Positions 48,699 to 60,004 of a DNA stretch of 64,000 nucleotides are shown piece by piece. A program made the position numbers and the translations under genes. The stretch covers positions 1 through 64,000 of the forward strand of contig NZ_JAKGAN010000012.1 of NCBI RefSeq assembly GCF_023061135.1, given 5' to 3'. The stretch comes from Chromohalobacter sarecensis. GTDB taxonomy: Bacteria; Pseudomonadota; Gammaproteobacteria; Pseudomonadales; Halomonadaceae. The notes beneath the pieces are model-generated. The model did no database searches, had not been told where the DNA came from, and saw only the letters and a program-made list of their open reading frames with translations. Within the stretch, counting starts at the first letter, position 1. The number at the start of each line of letters is the position of its first letter.

Positions 48699-48802
48699 GA
48701 TTGAAGACTTTCGATGAAAACTTTCGATGAAAACTTTCGATGAAAACTTTCGATGAAAACTTGCGCTTAAAACTCTCGATTAAATACGCGATGAAACACT
48801 TA
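48699..48802. repeat. 13-base tandem repeat upstream of rmuC
   Basis: GATGAAAACTTTC occurs three times exactly (48713-48751), with a fourth copy differing at one position and degraded copies on each side, about eight units in all. It covers the rmuC 5' region, 15 bases from its ATG, so unit number could alter promoter or leader spacing. Confidence 0.9.
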
Positions 48803-48964
48803 GCGCGTCACCTTCCCCCACTGCGCGGCGCGACGCAAGCTACCCGGGGCTTGAAGTCACGCGGCGATGGCCCAAACTCAATATGTGAGGCCGCCTGATA
48901 CCGGACTAGGATCGCCCGGCGGTGGCTGCTGTCACCCAAGAAGCATCACGACCAGGAGGTCAAG

Positions 48965-49528
48965 ATGAGTCAAGCACAGTCAGGTAAACGTGTCGCTATC
49001 CTCGCCACCGACGGTTTCGAGGAATCCGAGCTTTCCGCACCGCGTGCCGCCTTGCAGAGTCAGGGCGTCGAGGTGCAAGTGGTTACCCCCGAAGGCAAGG
49101 GCATCCGTGCCTGGGCCGAGACCGACTGGGGCGACACCTACGAGGCCGACAAGGCCTTGAGCGATGTCGACGTCAGCGATTATCACGCCTTGGTGCTGCC
49201 CGGCGGGCTCTTCAATCCCGACGAACTGCGCCTCAACGAAAAAGCACTGGCCTTCGTGCGCGGCTTCTTCGAGGCGGGTAAGCCAGTGGCTGCGATCTGC
49301 CATGCGCCGTGGATCCTGATCAACGCCGGTGTCGTCGACGGGCGCAAGATGACCTCGGTCGCCTCCGTGGGACAGGATCTCAAGAACGCCGGCGCCCACT
49401 GGGTCGATGAGCCGGTCGTCGTCGATAACGGCCTGGTCACCAGTCGCACCCCCAAGGACATGGACGCCTTCAACGCCAAACTGATAGAGGAGCTGGCCGA
49501 AGGTCGCCATAGCGGACAGCACGCCTGA
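48965..49528 (+). CDS. PfpI/DJ-1-family protein (YhbO-type)
   Basis: A 187-residue DJ-1/PfpI protein. The nucleophile elbow is AAICHAPWILINAG with C112 and H113. The N-terminal VAILATDGFEESELSAP provides the conserved glutamate. YhbO-type members protect against oxidative and carbonyl stress; earlier they were called intracellular proteases. AGGAGG lies upstream. A perfect terminator follows 23 bases after the stop. Confidence 0.9.
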   Translation: MSQAQSGKRVAILATDGFEESELSAPRAALQSQGVEVQVVTPEGKGIRAWAETDWGDTYEADKALSDVDVSDYHALVLPGGLFNPDELRLNEKALAFVRGFFEAGKPVAAICHAPWILINAGVVDGRKMTSVASVGQDLKNAGAHWVDEPVVVDNGLVTSRTPKDMDAFNAKLIEELAEGRHSGQHA

Positions 49529-49551
49529 TGGCCCCCTACCGACCACACCCG

Positions 49552-49580
49552 ACGTCCGCCTCACGTGAGGCGGACGTTTT
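49552..49580 (+). terminator. Terminator of the PfpI gene
   Basis: A 26-base perfect palindrome with arms ACGTCCGCCTCAC/GTGAGGCGGACGT, followed by TTT. It lies before the App1 start, which argues against the upstream start at 49528 for that gene. Confidence 0.85.
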
Positions 49581-49620
49581 GCGTACCGCCGAGAGCGTCG
49601 GCCCGCAAGGCGGCATCCGT

Positions 49621-50715
49621 ATGTTGTCACGCCGCCTGCATTTCGCCGTCAAGAGCCTGTTACGGATCTTCGCGCGGCCGATGAAGTCGGATAGCGGGCG
49701 AGGCGGCCCGGTCGTCCACCCCTACCGTGGTTACGGCACGCATCGCGAGGCATACTTGATGGGGAGGGTCTTCCGTCAAGTGGGGTTGGCGCGTGTCATC
49801 CCCAGACGCGGGGCGCTACGCGACGCTGCGGACGTAACCCGACGCCTGGCGCGACGCGGCTTTGCCGATGCCGAGGTACGCATTCGTCTGGGCGACAATA
49901 GCGCCACCGTCACCACCGACCACGACGGCTATTTCGAGGTCCGTCTGCCACTCGATATTCCCCTCGACGAGCACATTTCCTGGCATCGCGCCGAGCTCGA
50001 GGTCATTACGGCCGACCGCGATAACGTCCTCTCGCGCGCCGATGTCTATATTCCACCCCCGCATACCGACCTGATGGTGATCAGCGACATCGACGACACG
50101 GTGATGTACACCGGCGTCGCCGACAAGCTACGCATGTTATATCGCTTATTCGTCGAGAAGGCGCATCGACGCACAGCTTTTCCCGGCGTTGCCGAATTCT
50201 ATCAGGCCTTGCACGCGGGTACGGCGGGCGACTCACGGCGGCCGATCCTCTACGTCTCACGCGGTCCGTGGAGCATCTACGAGGTGCTCGAGGCGTTCTT
50301 CCAGCTCAACCATATTCCGGTCGGGCCGATCTTGTTCCTGCGCGAATGGGGTATTTCTTGGCGTCATCCCTGGCCGCGCCGCGCCGAAGATCACAAGCAC
50401 GACTTGATCACCCAGATGCTCACGCTGTTCGACACCCTGCCTTGCGTGCTGATCGGCGACAGCGGCCAACACGACCCCGAGATCTACACACGTATCGTCA
50501 AGGAGAATCCGGACCGCGTGAAGACGATCTACATTCGCCGCGTTGACCGCAAACCCGACCGCGAAGCCGCCATCGCCCGACTCCGCGAGGAGATCGAGCA
50601 CACCGACTGCGAGCTGCTGCTGAGCGACGATAGCGCCGACATGGCCGCGCATGCGCACGACCGTGGCTATATCTCCGAGACGGGCCTCGAAGCAGTGCGT
50701 CAGGCGTCGCGATGA
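49621..50715 (+). CDS. App1-type phosphatidate phosphatase-like protein (DUF2183)
   Basis: A 364-residue HAD-like protein. The phosphatase signature is SDIDDTVMYTG, with D156 and D158, followed by FLREWGISWRHP and CVLIGDSGQHDPEIYTRI. The N-terminal half (about 90-140) resembles a carboxypeptidase-regulatory-like beta domain. Yeast App1 dephosphorylates phosphatidate; bacterial homologues are little studied. The start at 49621 (MLSRRLHFAV) lies after the PfpI terminator. Confidence 0.82.
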   Translation: MLSRRLHFAVKSLLRIFARPMKSDSGRGGPVVHPYRGYGTHREAYLMGRVFRQVGLARVIPRRGALRDAADVTRRLARRGFADAEVRIRLGDNSATVTTDHDGYFEVRLPLDIPLDEHISWHRAELEVITADRDNVLSRADVYIPPPHTDLMVISDIDDTVMYTGVADKLRMLYRLFVEKAHRRTAFPGVAEFYQALHAGTAGDSRRPILYVSRGPWSIYEVLEAFFQLNHIPVGPILFLREWGISWRHPWPRRAEDHKHDLITQMLTLFDTLPCVLIGDSGQHDPEIYTRIVKENPDRVKTIYIRRVDRKPDREAAIARLREEIEHTDCELLLSDDSADMAAHAHDRGYISETGLEAVRQASR

Positions 50716-50716
50716 T

Positions 50717-52189
50717 TCACGCCGCCCGCGTCGTGGCCAAGTCTTCGATCACGGCCCGCAGCACCTGCCAGAACTCGCCCACGGAGTCGAGCTCGACACG
50801 CTCCGCGGGCGAGTGGGCGCCACGGATCAGGGGACCGAAGGAAATCATGTCCAGTTGTGGGTACTTGCCACCGAGAATGCCGCATTCCAGCCCGGCGTGG
50901 ATGACCTTCACGTCCGGGTCGACGCCGGTCTGTTCGAGGTGCAGGCGACGAAAGCGCGCCAGCAGCGTGCTTTCGGGGTCCGGCGTCCAGCCGGGATAGG
51001 CGTTCTCGACCCGTGTCTCGGCACCGATCAGCGAAAACAACGCCCGGAAGCGGTCGGCAAGATCTTGCGTGGCGCTATCGCGCAACGAGCGCACCAGGGC
51101 GCAAAGATGAAAACATCCGGCCTCGAGCTTGATCACGCCCAGGTTGTTGGACGTCTCCACCACACCCGGTACTTCCACACTCATGCGCTCGACGCCGCAC
51201 GGCGCCACATGTAAAGCCGCGATCAGCAGGCGACTGGCCGCCTCGGTGAGCGGCGCATCGGGCTCGGCGGGCTCGGCGGGCTCGAGGGCGAGCTGCACAT
51301 CTGCGTCGATTCCCGCCAACTCGCTGGCCAACTCAGCCTGGAGTTCGGCCAACCGCTGCGTCACCGCGTCCTCTTCGTCGGCGGGCAGCGCGATGCTGGC
51401 GAAGGCCTCGCGCGGCAGCGCATTGCGCAGCGTGCCGCCGTGATAGGCGACGAGGCAGGCGCCGAACGGCTCCAGGGCGCGCAGCACCCGCACCAGCAAG
51501 CGATTGGCGTTGCCGCGTCCCTTGTGAATATCGACACCCGAGTGGCCGCCGACCAGCCCGGTCAAAGCGACGCGACGCACGATCTCGTCCTCGCCGAGAT
51601 TCCGCGTGGGCAGCCGCGCCCCGACCACCACATCGGCCCCGCCGGCACAGCCGATATAAACCTGGCCGCGATCCTCGGAGTCGAGATTGAGCAGATAACG
51701 CCCCTGCAGCCAGCCCTCGTCGAGCTCCAGTGCGCCGCGCATGGAGGCTTCTTCCTCCAGCGTAAACAACGCCTCGAGGGGACCGTGGCGCAGGCTGTCG
51801 TCCTCGAGGATCGCCAGCGCGGCGGCCACGCCCATGCCGTTATCGGCGCCCAAGGTGGTCTCGCGAGCATGCAACCAACCGTCTTCGACGTAGGTGTCGA
51901 GGGCATCGCGGGTAAAATCGTGCGGGTGATCGGCGTTGGCCTGGGCGACCATGTCCAGGTGCCCCTGCAGGATGACACCAGGGAGCGCTTCGCATCCCGG
52001 CGAGGCCGGCTTGAGAATCTTGAGATTACCCGCGCTATCACGTTCATGCGCAAGCCCGCGTTCGTCGGCCCAGGCCGTGAGCGTCTCGACCAGGCGCTGT
52101 TCATGACCGGAGGGGCGCGGCGTATTGCACAACGTGCGGAAATGGCGCCACAGCGGTTCGGGAGAGAGTTGCAAAAGATGATCGTTCAT
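50717..52189 (-). CDS. pepD: Aminoacyl-histidine dipeptidase PepD
   Basis: A 490-residue M20-type metallopeptidase cleaving Xaa-His dipeptides. Metal-site motifs are VILQGHLDMVAQ, TTLGADNGMGVAAALAI and FTLEEEASMRGA, with IHAGLECGILGGKYP near the end. The lid domain is rich in acidic residues and carries a duplicated EPAEPAEP. The stop is 1 base from the App1 stop, so the two converge directly with no spacer terminator. Confidence 0.93.
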   Translation of the reverse strand: MNDHLLQLSPEPLWRHFRTLCNTPRPSGHEQRLVETLTAWADERGLAHERDSAGNLKILKPASPGCEALPGVILQGHLDMVAQANADHPHDFTRDALDTYVEDGWLHARETTLGADNGMGVAAALAILEDDSLRHGPLEALFTLEEEASMRGALELDEGWLQGRYLLNLDSEDRGQVYIGCAGGADVVVGARLPTRNLGEDEIVRRVALTGLVGGHSGVDIHKGRGNANRLLVRVLRALEPFGACLVAYHGGTLRNALPREAFASIALPADEEDAVTQRLAELQAELASELAGIDADVQLALEPAEPAEPDAPLTEAASRLLIAALHVAPCGVERMSVEVPGVVETSNNLGVIKLEAGCFHLCALVRSLRDSATQDLADRFRALFSLIGAETRVENAYPGWTPDPESTLLARFRRLHLEQTGVDPDVKVIHAGLECGILGGKYPQLDMISFGPLIRGAHSPAERVELDSVGEFWQVLRAVIEDLATTRAA

Positions 52190-52338
52190 GGGAAATCGTT
52201 CCTATTGGGAGCCGCCGACATCGCGCGCCACGTCTCCCGGTAACGACACACGATCAAGGAATGGCGACGCAGCACGTGTCGGGCGTCATGACACCTTACG
52301 CGCTGAATCGCGCAACGCAAGTCCACCGACAGCGACAG

Positions 52339-54576
52339 TCAGGGCGTCGGCTTCAGGCGACAACCCAAGAGGCCCGCCAGACGGCGCCAGTGGGCGAGTC
52401 GCGCCTGACGCCCCATCGCGCGCGTCGCCTCGACATCACGTCCCTGGAACAACGTCGCGGCCCAATCAAGTAACGCTTGCACGTCCTCGTCCGGCATCGC
52501 ACCGGCGGCTTCCCGCGGCTGGCGGCGCCACCAAGCCAGCCACGCCCGACACAGCCAGGGCCGTGCGAGCGCCAGTTCGCCACCGCCCTGCGCGAAGCGC
52601 TCCAGGCGTGCGTATAGATCACCGCTCACCTCGGGCGCCGACCCCTCGTGCAGCAATGCCGTGACGACATCGGTTTCCAGATGCGCCAGCTCGAAAGTCA
52701 GCAAGCTTGGCAGCAGGTGTTGGAAGTCATCCGCCCAGGTCGCCAACGACGCTTCCGCCGGGCTCGTCAGTCCCTGCCCCATCATCAGCGCGTGCTCACC
52801 GCTCGCCGCTTCGCGGGTCAGTCCCAGGCGTAGCGAGATGAACCCCATCCGCCGCCAGAAGGCGATCAGCGTCGCCTCGGCGCCGAAACTCACGCCCAGA
52901 TGGGCGACGTCGTGCGTGCAGGCCGCAGTGGCCACGGCCTCGACCAGTGCCCGTCCCACACCGCGCCGCCGCACCACGGGATGCACGGCGATGCGCATGA
53001 TGCGCCACCAGCGCGATGTCAGCGCCGTCTGCCAGCCACCGTGCGCGGCCAACGACTGCGCCAGCAGATGACCGCGCGGACGGCGCTCGCCGAGCACGAC
53101 ACGCTCGGCCAGATCGGCGGGAAAACCACCCTCCGCCTGCACCTGGCATACCCCGAGACAAGTATCGCCGGCATAAGCCACCGCGAGTCGCACATCTGGG
53201 CCGTCGAGCAATTGGCGCAAATCACTCGGAGTGGTGCGGTAATGGGCCTGCACCAGCAGGCCGAATAACGCCTCGAGGGCATGCTCGTCGTCGGCCAGCG
53301 TCGCCCGGTCGAGCCAGCGAATGCGCAGCGGCGCGGCAGCCAACGCCGCCTCGGCCTCGCTATCGTCGGCCGGCGCGGCATCGAGCAGCAGCATGTCCCG
53401 GGTCAGACGCTCGAGGGGATCGCCCTCGGCCCAGCGCACCGGCTCACGTAGACGGATCTCGCGCCAGTCGGGCGTACGGCGAGAAAGACGCGCATAAAAG
53501 CGGACCTGAAAGCCACGCCCGGTCCCTTCGTAACCGTGCACAGTGGTGGCGAAAGCGAGACGCGGGAAGGCCTCCAGCCAACGTGCCAACAGCGGCGTGG
53601 GAATGGCCGCCGCCTCATCGACGAACAGGGTCGGCGGCGCGTGGCGATCCACATCCGGTTCGCTCAGGGCCGCCATGACGGCGTCCGGGGCGAGAAAGCG
53701 CACCTCGCACTCCCCCGCTTCCAGCGTGATCTGAAAGCGCGCCGCATCGCGGTGCCCATGGGGATACAACGCGGCCAAGCGCTCGAACAACGGCTCGACC
53801 GCGGCTTGACGTGGTGCGGTGACCCACAGCGTCGTCTCGCCCGCCGCCAGCCGTCGCGCGGCGGCGATCCCCAGTGCGGCCGACTTGCCACGCCCGCGAT
53901 CGGCGCTCAGGACCACCGGACGGCGGCGGCGCAGCCGCGTCAGCCGATGCACGGCCTCTTGCTGATCATGCGTAATACAAGCGTCATCATCGGGCGATAC
54001 GGGAGCGGGAGTAGAAGCGCGCGCGCGCGCCTCGAGCAGGCGACCGGGGTGCGGCGTGGCGTGCTCATCAGGCCAGCGCCAGATGCTGGGCTCGCGGCGC
54101 AAGCCGCGTGCCAGACGCGCCAGGTAATGGGCGCTCAGCGTCGTCGGCGCGTGGGGCCAATGTGCCAGGCGTGTGTAGTCATCATCCGGGCGGGCCTGAC
54201 CGGCAGCCCACTCGGCGGGCGTCAATATGACGAGCACCCCTCCGGCACGCAGCGTGCCGCTCAACGCCCCGAAGGCGTCAGGATCGAAACCCGGCTCGGC
54301 GCCAGCATCGATGATGATCAAGTCATGCTCGCGCCCCAGCCGGGTGCGGGCCTGGCGCGGAGCAAGCGCGTCGATGGTGTCTCCGGGCGCGGTCTGACCG
54401 ACCCACAAGGGCGCATGCCACGTGCGTGCTCGCCATAGAGAAAGTGCCCGCGCCCGTGCCATCTCGGGAGACGCGGGTATCCAGATCACGCCGCGATGCC
54501 GCCGTTCACGACAGGCATCGACGAGGGCATCCAACCATGCGCTGGAAGACGTCATGTCATCCGAGGAGGCATTCAT
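52339..54576 (-). CDS. tmcA: tRNA(Met) cytidine acetyltransferase TmcA
   Basis: A 745-residue enzyme that makes N4-acetylcytidine at the wobble position of elongator tRNA-Met, using acetyl-CoA and ATP. Domains: an N-terminal DUF1726-like region, an RNA-helicase-type ATPase with Walker A SADRGRGKSAALG (about 222-234) and DEAAAIPTPLLARWL, a GNAT domain with RIAVHPVVRRRGVGRALVE, and a C-terminal tRNA-binding part. The 745 residues are somewhat more than the E. coli protein. It has its own promoter region. Confidence 0.93.
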   Translation of the reverse strand: MNASSDDMTSSSAWLDALVDACRERRHRGVIWIPASPEMARARALSLWRARTWHAPLWVGQTAPGDTIDALAPRQARTRLGREHDLIIIDAGAEPGFDPDAFGALSGTLRAGGVLVILTPAEWAAGQARPDDDYTRLAHWPHAPTTLSAHYLARLARGLRREPSIWRWPDEHATPHPGRLLEARARASTPAPVSPDDDACITHDQQEAVHRLTRLRRRRPVVLSADRGRGKSAALGIAAARRLAAGETTLWVTAPRQAAVEPLFERLAALYPHGHRDAARFQITLEAGECEVRFLAPDAVMAALSEPDVDRHAPPTLFVDEAAAIPTPLLARWLEAFPRLAFATTVHGYEGTGRGFQVRFYARLSRRTPDWREIRLREPVRWAEGDPLERLTRDMLLLDAAPADDSEAEAALAAAPLRIRWLDRATLADDEHALEALFGLLVQAHYRTTPSDLRQLLDGPDVRLAVAYAGDTCLGVCQVQAEGGFPADLAERVVLGERRPRGHLLAQSLAAHGGWQTALTSRWWRIMRIAVHPVVRRRGVGRALVEAVATAACTHDVAHLGVSFGAEATLIAFWRRMGFISLRLGLTREAASGEHALMMGQGLTSPAEASLATWADDFQHLLPSLLTFELAHLETDVVTALLHEGSAPEVSGDLYARLERFAQGGGELALARPWLCRAWLAWWRRQPREAAGAMPDEDVQALLDWAATLFQGRDVEATRAMGRQARLAHWRRLAGLLGCRLKPTP

Positions 54577-54653
54577 GCGTCATCTCCTTGCGTTATCGCC
54601 CTCGACAGCCTCTCAAAGCTCTCACGAACTTTCACGAACTCTCACAACTACAG

Positions 54654-54679
54654 ACGCCCGCGAATCGCTTCGCGGGCGT
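54654..54679. terminator. Hairpin between trxB and tmcA
   Basis: 11-base perfect arms ACGCCCGCGAA/TTCGCGGGCGT. It probably ends trxB transcripts; no T tract follows on the minus strand. Just after it (minus strand) the motif AGTTCGTGA is repeated within tmcA's leader. Confidence 0.55.
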
Positions 54680-54734
54680 GGTCGTCGGCGTCAGGCTGTC
54701 ACCGCGCGGCGCGGCGAAACGGCCTTATCCAGGC

Positions 54735-55700
<966 letters not shown>

Positions 55701-55804
55701 TTACGGGATACACTGACCAGCAGCCGGGCCAAGAAAATGCTGTGTGGCATGCACGCATCACGCGCAGGCCACACACCATTCGCTGTAAACGCTTGTCGAC
55801 ACGG

Positions 55805-55832
55805 CGAAGGGCGGCCGATTGGCCGCCCTTCG
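55805..55832. terminator. Hairpin between the peroxiredoxin gene and trxB
   Basis: 12-base perfect arms CGAAGGGCGGCC/GGCCGCCCTTCG with a 4-base loop. No T tract follows on the minus strand, so it may be a partial terminator or RNA stabiliser. Confidence 0.55.
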
Positions 55833-55850
55833 TTGCAAACGTGTCAACGC

Positions 55851-56453
55851 TTACAGTTCGTCGGAGTGCGTGCCCAGATACTTGGCGACGCCTTCGGCGG
55901 TGTCTTTCATGCCTTCCTGGCCTTCTTCCCAACCAGCGGGGCAGACTTCGCCATTCTTCTGGTGGAACTGGAGGGCCTTGACCATGCGCAGCATCTCATC
56001 GACGTTGCGGCCCAGCGGCAGGTTGTTGATGGTCTGGTGCTGGACGACGCCGTCTTCGTCGATCAGGAAGGACGCGCGCAGGGCGACGCCGGCTTCCGGG
56101 TGCTCGATACCGAAAGCTTGTGTGATCTCGTGCTTGACGTCAGCCACCATCGGGAAGCCGACTTCACCGATGCCGCCCTTCTCGGGAGAAGTCTTGCGCC
56201 ATGCGTGGTGAGTGAACTGAGAGTCGATGGACACCCCGATCACTTCAACGCCGAGATCGCGGAACTGCGCGAGACGGTTGTCGTGGGCGATGATCTCGGA
56301 CGGGCAGACGAAGGTGAAGTCCAACGGCCAGAAAAAGACGACACGCATCTTGCCGTTGGTTTCGGACAGCTTGAAGTCGTCGACGATGGTGCCATCGCCC
56401 AGAACCGCTGCCGCTTCAAAATCGGGTACCTGACGTCCAACCAATACGCTCAT
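55851..56453 (-). CDS. 2-Cys peroxiredoxin (AhpC/Prx1 type)
   Basis: A 200-residue typical 2-Cys peroxiredoxin. The peroxidatic cysteine is C50 (DFTFVCPSE) and the resolving cysteine C171 (NGEVCPAGW). It reduces H2O2 and organic peroxides and is recharged by thioredoxin (trxB is next) or AhpF (not seen). The C-terminal helix KDTAEGVAKYLGTHSDEL suggests a sensitive or robust form, which cannot be decided here. Confidence 0.93.
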   Translation of the reverse strand: MSVLVGRQVPDFEAAAVLGDGTIVDDFKLSETNGKMRVVFFWPLDFTFVCPSEIIAHDNRLAQFRDLGVEVIGVSIDSQFTHHAWRKTSPEKGGIGEVGFPMVADVKHEITQAFGIEHPEAGVALRASFLIDEDGVVQHQTINNLPLGRNVDEMLRMVKALQFHQKNGEVCPAGWEEGQEGMKDTAEGVAKYLGTHSDEL

Positions 56454-56615
56454 GCTTTTCTCCTGAAAAGTCGAGTGGATGACTGTGATAAAAACGCCTC
56501 AAGGATAAAGACGGCTTTACCATATGCCAATTTGATTGCCCCAATGGGCAACATAGGCGCTTCCTATCGGGCTGCCATGGCGTTCTCGCCATAGCGATAC
56601 CCTATGAGGAAGCAC

Positions 56616-56825
56616 TCAAAATACGTCGTCGTCTTGCCCCAGCATGACGTCCTCAAGCTCGCCACTGAATGGCGATACCGACACGCGCACTTGAATCGGC
56701 GCGCAACACTGAGGGCAGTCTTCCCAAGTAGCATGGCTACCCACACTGCTATCGATCAGCATCTCGAAAGACGCATCGCAATAAGGACATGTCGCCGGCC
56801 AGGGAAACAACATCTCTTCGTTCAT
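56616..56825 (-). CDS. CPXCG-motif cysteine-rich small protein
   Basis: A 69-residue protein with two zinc-ribbon-like pairs: CPYC at 13-16 and CPQCC at 37-41, followed by an acidic end (GELEDVMLGQDDDVF). This is the CPXCG family, small proteins of unknown function common in proteobacteria. The start at 56825 follows AGGAG by 5 bases; the longer frame adds 12 residues without a site. It is divergent from acnA. Confidence 0.8.
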   Translation of the reverse strand: MNEEMLFPWPATCPYCDASFEMLIDSSVGSHATWEDCPQCCAPIQVRVSVSPFSGELEDVMLGQDDDVF

Positions 56826-57173
56826 ACCGACTCCTGGCCTCTTCAGAGTACGGCGCTTCATCGCTTGATGTCGGGTCGTCCTCGCCCTCTTTCAAGCCAA
56901 TGCAGCGAGATTCTCGCACAAGATTGGCGTGCCACGCTTCAGGCACCACTCCACATCCACCTGCCACCTTGGTGACATGGGCGCGCTTGAAATAAAGGCT
57001 TATCATGACCATGTCTCCGCTATAGATGATATTGTAGACATTGTCGAAGGAACCTGACTCGCGGCGAACCGGGCCGCTGGATAGTCCGCTGGCCTCTCCG
57101 GCATTTTCAGGCACAATTTGGTTCGGCGTTCGCCATGAAAAACCGTCCAGCATTGATGAGGGGGAGGGCTCCA

Positions 57174-59906
57174 ATGTCCGAAGCTCCAAAGAATACGTTA
57201 TCGACACTCGATGTCGGCGATCATACCTATCACTATTACAGTCTGGACAAGGCTGCCCAGGCGTTCGGCGACGCCTCGCGCCTGCCCATGACACTCAAGA
57301 TATTGCTCGAGAATCAGCTGCGCTACGGCGACGATGAAAGCGTCTCCTCCGACGACATGCAGGCTCTCGTCGATTGGCAAAAGGAAGGTCGCTCCACTCG
57401 CGAGATCGGCTATCGTCCGGCACGCGTGCTGATGCAGGACTTCACCGGCGTTCCCGGGGTCGTCGACCTGGCCGCCATGCGCGACGCCGTCAAGCGTCTC
57501 GGCGCATCCGCCGAGCGTATCAACCCGCTGTCCCCCGTCGACCTGGTCATCGACCACTCGGTGATGGTCGATCACTACGGTGACCCGACGTCGTTCAAGG
57601 ACAACGTCGCCATCGAGATGGAGCGCAACCGCGAACGTTACGAATTCCTGCGCTGGGGCCAGCAGGCGTTCGATAATTTCCGCGTCGTGCCGCCGGGTAC
57701 CGGTATTTGCCACCAGGTCAACCTGGAGTATCTCGGCAAGACGGTGTGGACGAAGGAAGAAAACGGCAAGACGTTCGCCTATCCGGACACACTGGTGGGC
57801 ACCGATTCCCACACCACCATGATCAACGGCCTGGGCGTGCTCGGCTGGGGCGTGGGCGGTATCGAGGCCGAGGCCGCGATGCTTGGCCAGCCGGTCTCGA
57901 TGCTGATCCCCGAGGTCATCGGTTTCAAGCTTACCGGCAAGCTACGCGAAGGCATCACCGCCACCGATCTGGTGCTGACGGTCACTCAGATGCTGCGCGA
58001 GAAAGGCGTGGTGGGTAAATTCGTCGAGTTCTACGGCGATGGCCTCAAGGACCTGCCACTGGCGGATCGCGCCACTATCGGCAACATGGCCCCCGAATAC
58101 GGCGCCACCTGCGGGTTCTTCCCGGTCGACGAGGAAACCCTCAACTACATGCGCCTGACCGGTCGCGACGAACACCAGATCGAGCTCGTCGAGGCGTATA
58201 CCAAGGCGCAGGGACTGTGGCGCGAACCCGGCGCCGAGCCGATCTTCAGCGATGCCTTGCACCTCGACATGAACGAGGTCGAATCCAGCCTCGCCGGGCC
58301 CAAGCGTCCGCAGGACCGTGTCGCCCTGACCGACATGAAGTCCACCTTCGAGAAGATCCTCAGCGACCGCAAGCCGGACGCCGCGCCCACCGAGCAAGGC
58401 AAGTGGCTTTCCGAAGGCGGCCAGACCGCCGTGGGCACCGACGAAAGCGTGGAGAACGAAGATAGCCAGCACTGCGAGGTCGATGGCGAAAACTTCAAGC
58501 TCAACCACGGCGCCGTAGTCATCGCCGCCATCACCTCGTGCACCAACACCTCCAACCCCAGCGTGATGCTGGCCGCCGGGTTGTTGGCGCGCAAGGCGGT
58601 CGAGAAAGGGCTCACCACCAAGCCCTGGGTCAAGACGTCACTGGCACCGGGCTCCAAGGTGGTCACCGACTACCTCGACGCCAGCGGCACCCAGAGCGAT
58701 CTCAATGCGCTGGGCTTCAACCTGGTCGGCTATGGCTGCACCACCTGCATCGGTAACTCCGGCCCCTTGCACGAGCCGATCGAGAAAGCCATCGACGAAG
58801 GCGACCTGACGGTAGCCTCGGTGCTCTCCGGCAACCGCAACTTCGAAGGCCGCATCCATCCGCTGGTGCCCACCAACTGGCTGGCGTCACCGCCCCTGGT
58901 CGTGGCCTATGCCCTGGCCGGCAACATGCGCATTGACCTTTCCAAGGAACCGCTGGGCAATGACAAGGACGGCAACCCGGTGTACCTCAAGGATCTTTGG
59001 CCCAGCCAAGCAGAGATCGCCGAGGCCGTCGAGCAAGTCAAGACCGAGATGTATCGCAAGGAGTATAGCGAGGTCTTCGAGGGCGACGAGATCTGGAAGT
59101 CGCTCGATGTACCCGAAAGCGATGTGTATGCGTGGAACAACAAATCCACCTACATCCAGCATCCGCCGTTCTTCGAAGGCATGGGTAAAGAGCCCGCGCC
59201 GCTGGAAGACGTCAAAGGTGCCAACGTGTTGGCCATGTTCGGCGATTCGGTGACCACCGACCATATCTCGCCTGCTGGCGCGATCAAGCCGGACAGCCCT
59301 GCCGGCCGTTACCTGCAGGAAAACGGCGTCAAGCCTGCGGATTTCAACTCCTACGGCTCGCGGCGCGGCAATCACCAAGTGATGATGCGCGGCACCTTCG
59401 CCAACGTACGCATCAAAAACGAGATGCTCGACGGTGTCGTCGGCGGCTATACCCGCCACGTGCCCAGCGGCGAGCAGATGGCGATCTACGACGCAGCGAT
59501 GAAATACGTCGAGAACGATTCGCCGCTGGTCATCGTGGCCGGCAAGGAATACGGCACTGGCTCCAGCCGTGACTGGGCGGCCAAGGGCACGCGCCTGCTG
59601 GGCGTGCGCGCCGTCCTTGCCGAATCCTACGAGCGTATCCACCGTTCCAACTTGATCGGTATGGGCGTGCTGCCGTTGCAGTTCCCCGAGGGCGAAGACC
59701 GCAATTCACTGGGCATGACCGGTGACGAAACGGTTTCCATCGAGGGCATCGCCAATATCGAGCCCGGCGCCAAGGTCCAGGTGACCATCGCATCAAGTAA
59801 AGGCGAGAAGAAGATCGAGGCGCTATGCCGCATCGATACCGCCAACGAGATGGCCTACTACCGTCACGGCGGCATCCTGCACTACGTGCTGCGTAGCATG
59901 CTGTAA
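57174..59906 (+). CDS. acnA: Aconitate hydratase A
   Basis: A 910-residue monomeric aconitase converting citrate to isocitrate in the TCA cycle. The [4Fe-4S] ligands are C456 ([11 protein letters not shown]), C522 and C525 ([13 protein letters not shown]). The swivel domain has [15 protein letters not shown]. Length is slightly above E. coli AcnA. The start at 57174 (MSEAPKNTL) follows GGGGAGG; the ATG at 57135 adds 13 residues without such a site. An acid-rich stretch [11 protein letters not shown] fits a halophilic host. Confidence 0.95.
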   Translation: MSEAPKNTLSTLDVGDHTYHYYSLDKAAQAFGDASRLPMTLKILLENQLRYGDDESVSSDDMQALVDWQKEGRSTREIGYRPARVLMQDFTGVPGVVDLAAMRDAVKRLGASAERINPLSPVDLVIDHSVMVDHYGDPTSFKDNVAIEMERNRERYEFLRWGQQAFDNFRVVPPGTGICHQVNLEYLGKTVWTKEENGKTFAYPDTLVGTDSHTTMINGLGVLGWGVGGIEAEAAMLGQPVSMLIPEVIGFKLTGKLREGITATDLVLTVTQMLREKGVVGKFVEFYGDGLKDLPLADRATIGNMAPEYGATCGFFPVDEETLNYMRLTGRDEHQIELVEAYTKAQGLWREPGAEPIFSDALHLDMNEVESSLAGPKRPQDRVALTDMKSTFEKILSDRKPDAAPTEQGKWLSEGGQTAVGTDESVENEDSQHCEVDGENFKLNHGAVVIAAITSCTNTSNPSVMLAAGLLARKAVEKGLTTKPWVKTSLAPGSKVVTDYLDASGTQSDLNALGFNLVGYGCTTCIGNSGPLHEPIEKAIDEGDLTVASVLSGNRNFEGRIHPLVPTNWLASPPLVVAYALAGNMRIDLSKEPLGNDKDGNPVYLKDLWPSQAEIAEAVEQVKTEMYRKEYSEVFEGDEIWKSLDVPESDVYAWNNKSTYIQHPPFFEGMGKEPAPLEDVKGANVLAMFGDSVTTDHISPAGAIKPDSPAGRYLQENGVKPADFNSYGSRRGNHQVMMRGTFANVRIKNEMLDGVVGGYTRHVPSGEQMAIYDAAMKYVENDSPLVIVAGKEYGTGSSRDWAAKGTRLLGVRAVLAESYERIHRSNLIGMGVLPLQFPEGEDRNSLGMTGDETVSIEGIANIEPGAKVQVTIASSKGEKKIEALCRIDTANEMAYYRHGGILHYVLRSML

Positions 59907-59945
59907 TCATTCCGCGCTGAGCTAGCGCTATCTAGCAGCATAAAG

Positions 59946-59978
59946 AAACACCCCGTCGGCATTGCCGGCGGGGTGTTT
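59946..59978. terminator. Bidirectional terminator between acnA and malic enzyme
   Basis: AAACACCCCG/CGGGGTGTTT with an inner CGGC/GCCG pair; T runs occur on both strands. It serves two convergent genes. Confidence 0.85.
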
Positions 59979-60004
59979 TGTATGGGTAATCGAGAGGCGG
60001 GCGT

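Noticed and set aside
48699-48802. Considered as a CRISPR array
   Set aside because: Units are 13 bases with no spacers; it is a simple tandem repeat.
49528-49620. Upstream start for the App1 gene overlapping the PfpI stop (TGATG)
   Set aside because: The added residues would cross a perfect intrinsic terminator and do not look like the family; the ATG at 49621 is better.
56749-57294. 181-residue minus-strand frame overlapping the CPXCG gene and acnA start
   Set aside because: It covers two supported genes in other frames, has no recognisable domain, and only its middle could form a small gene (from an ATG near 57004) without convincing support.
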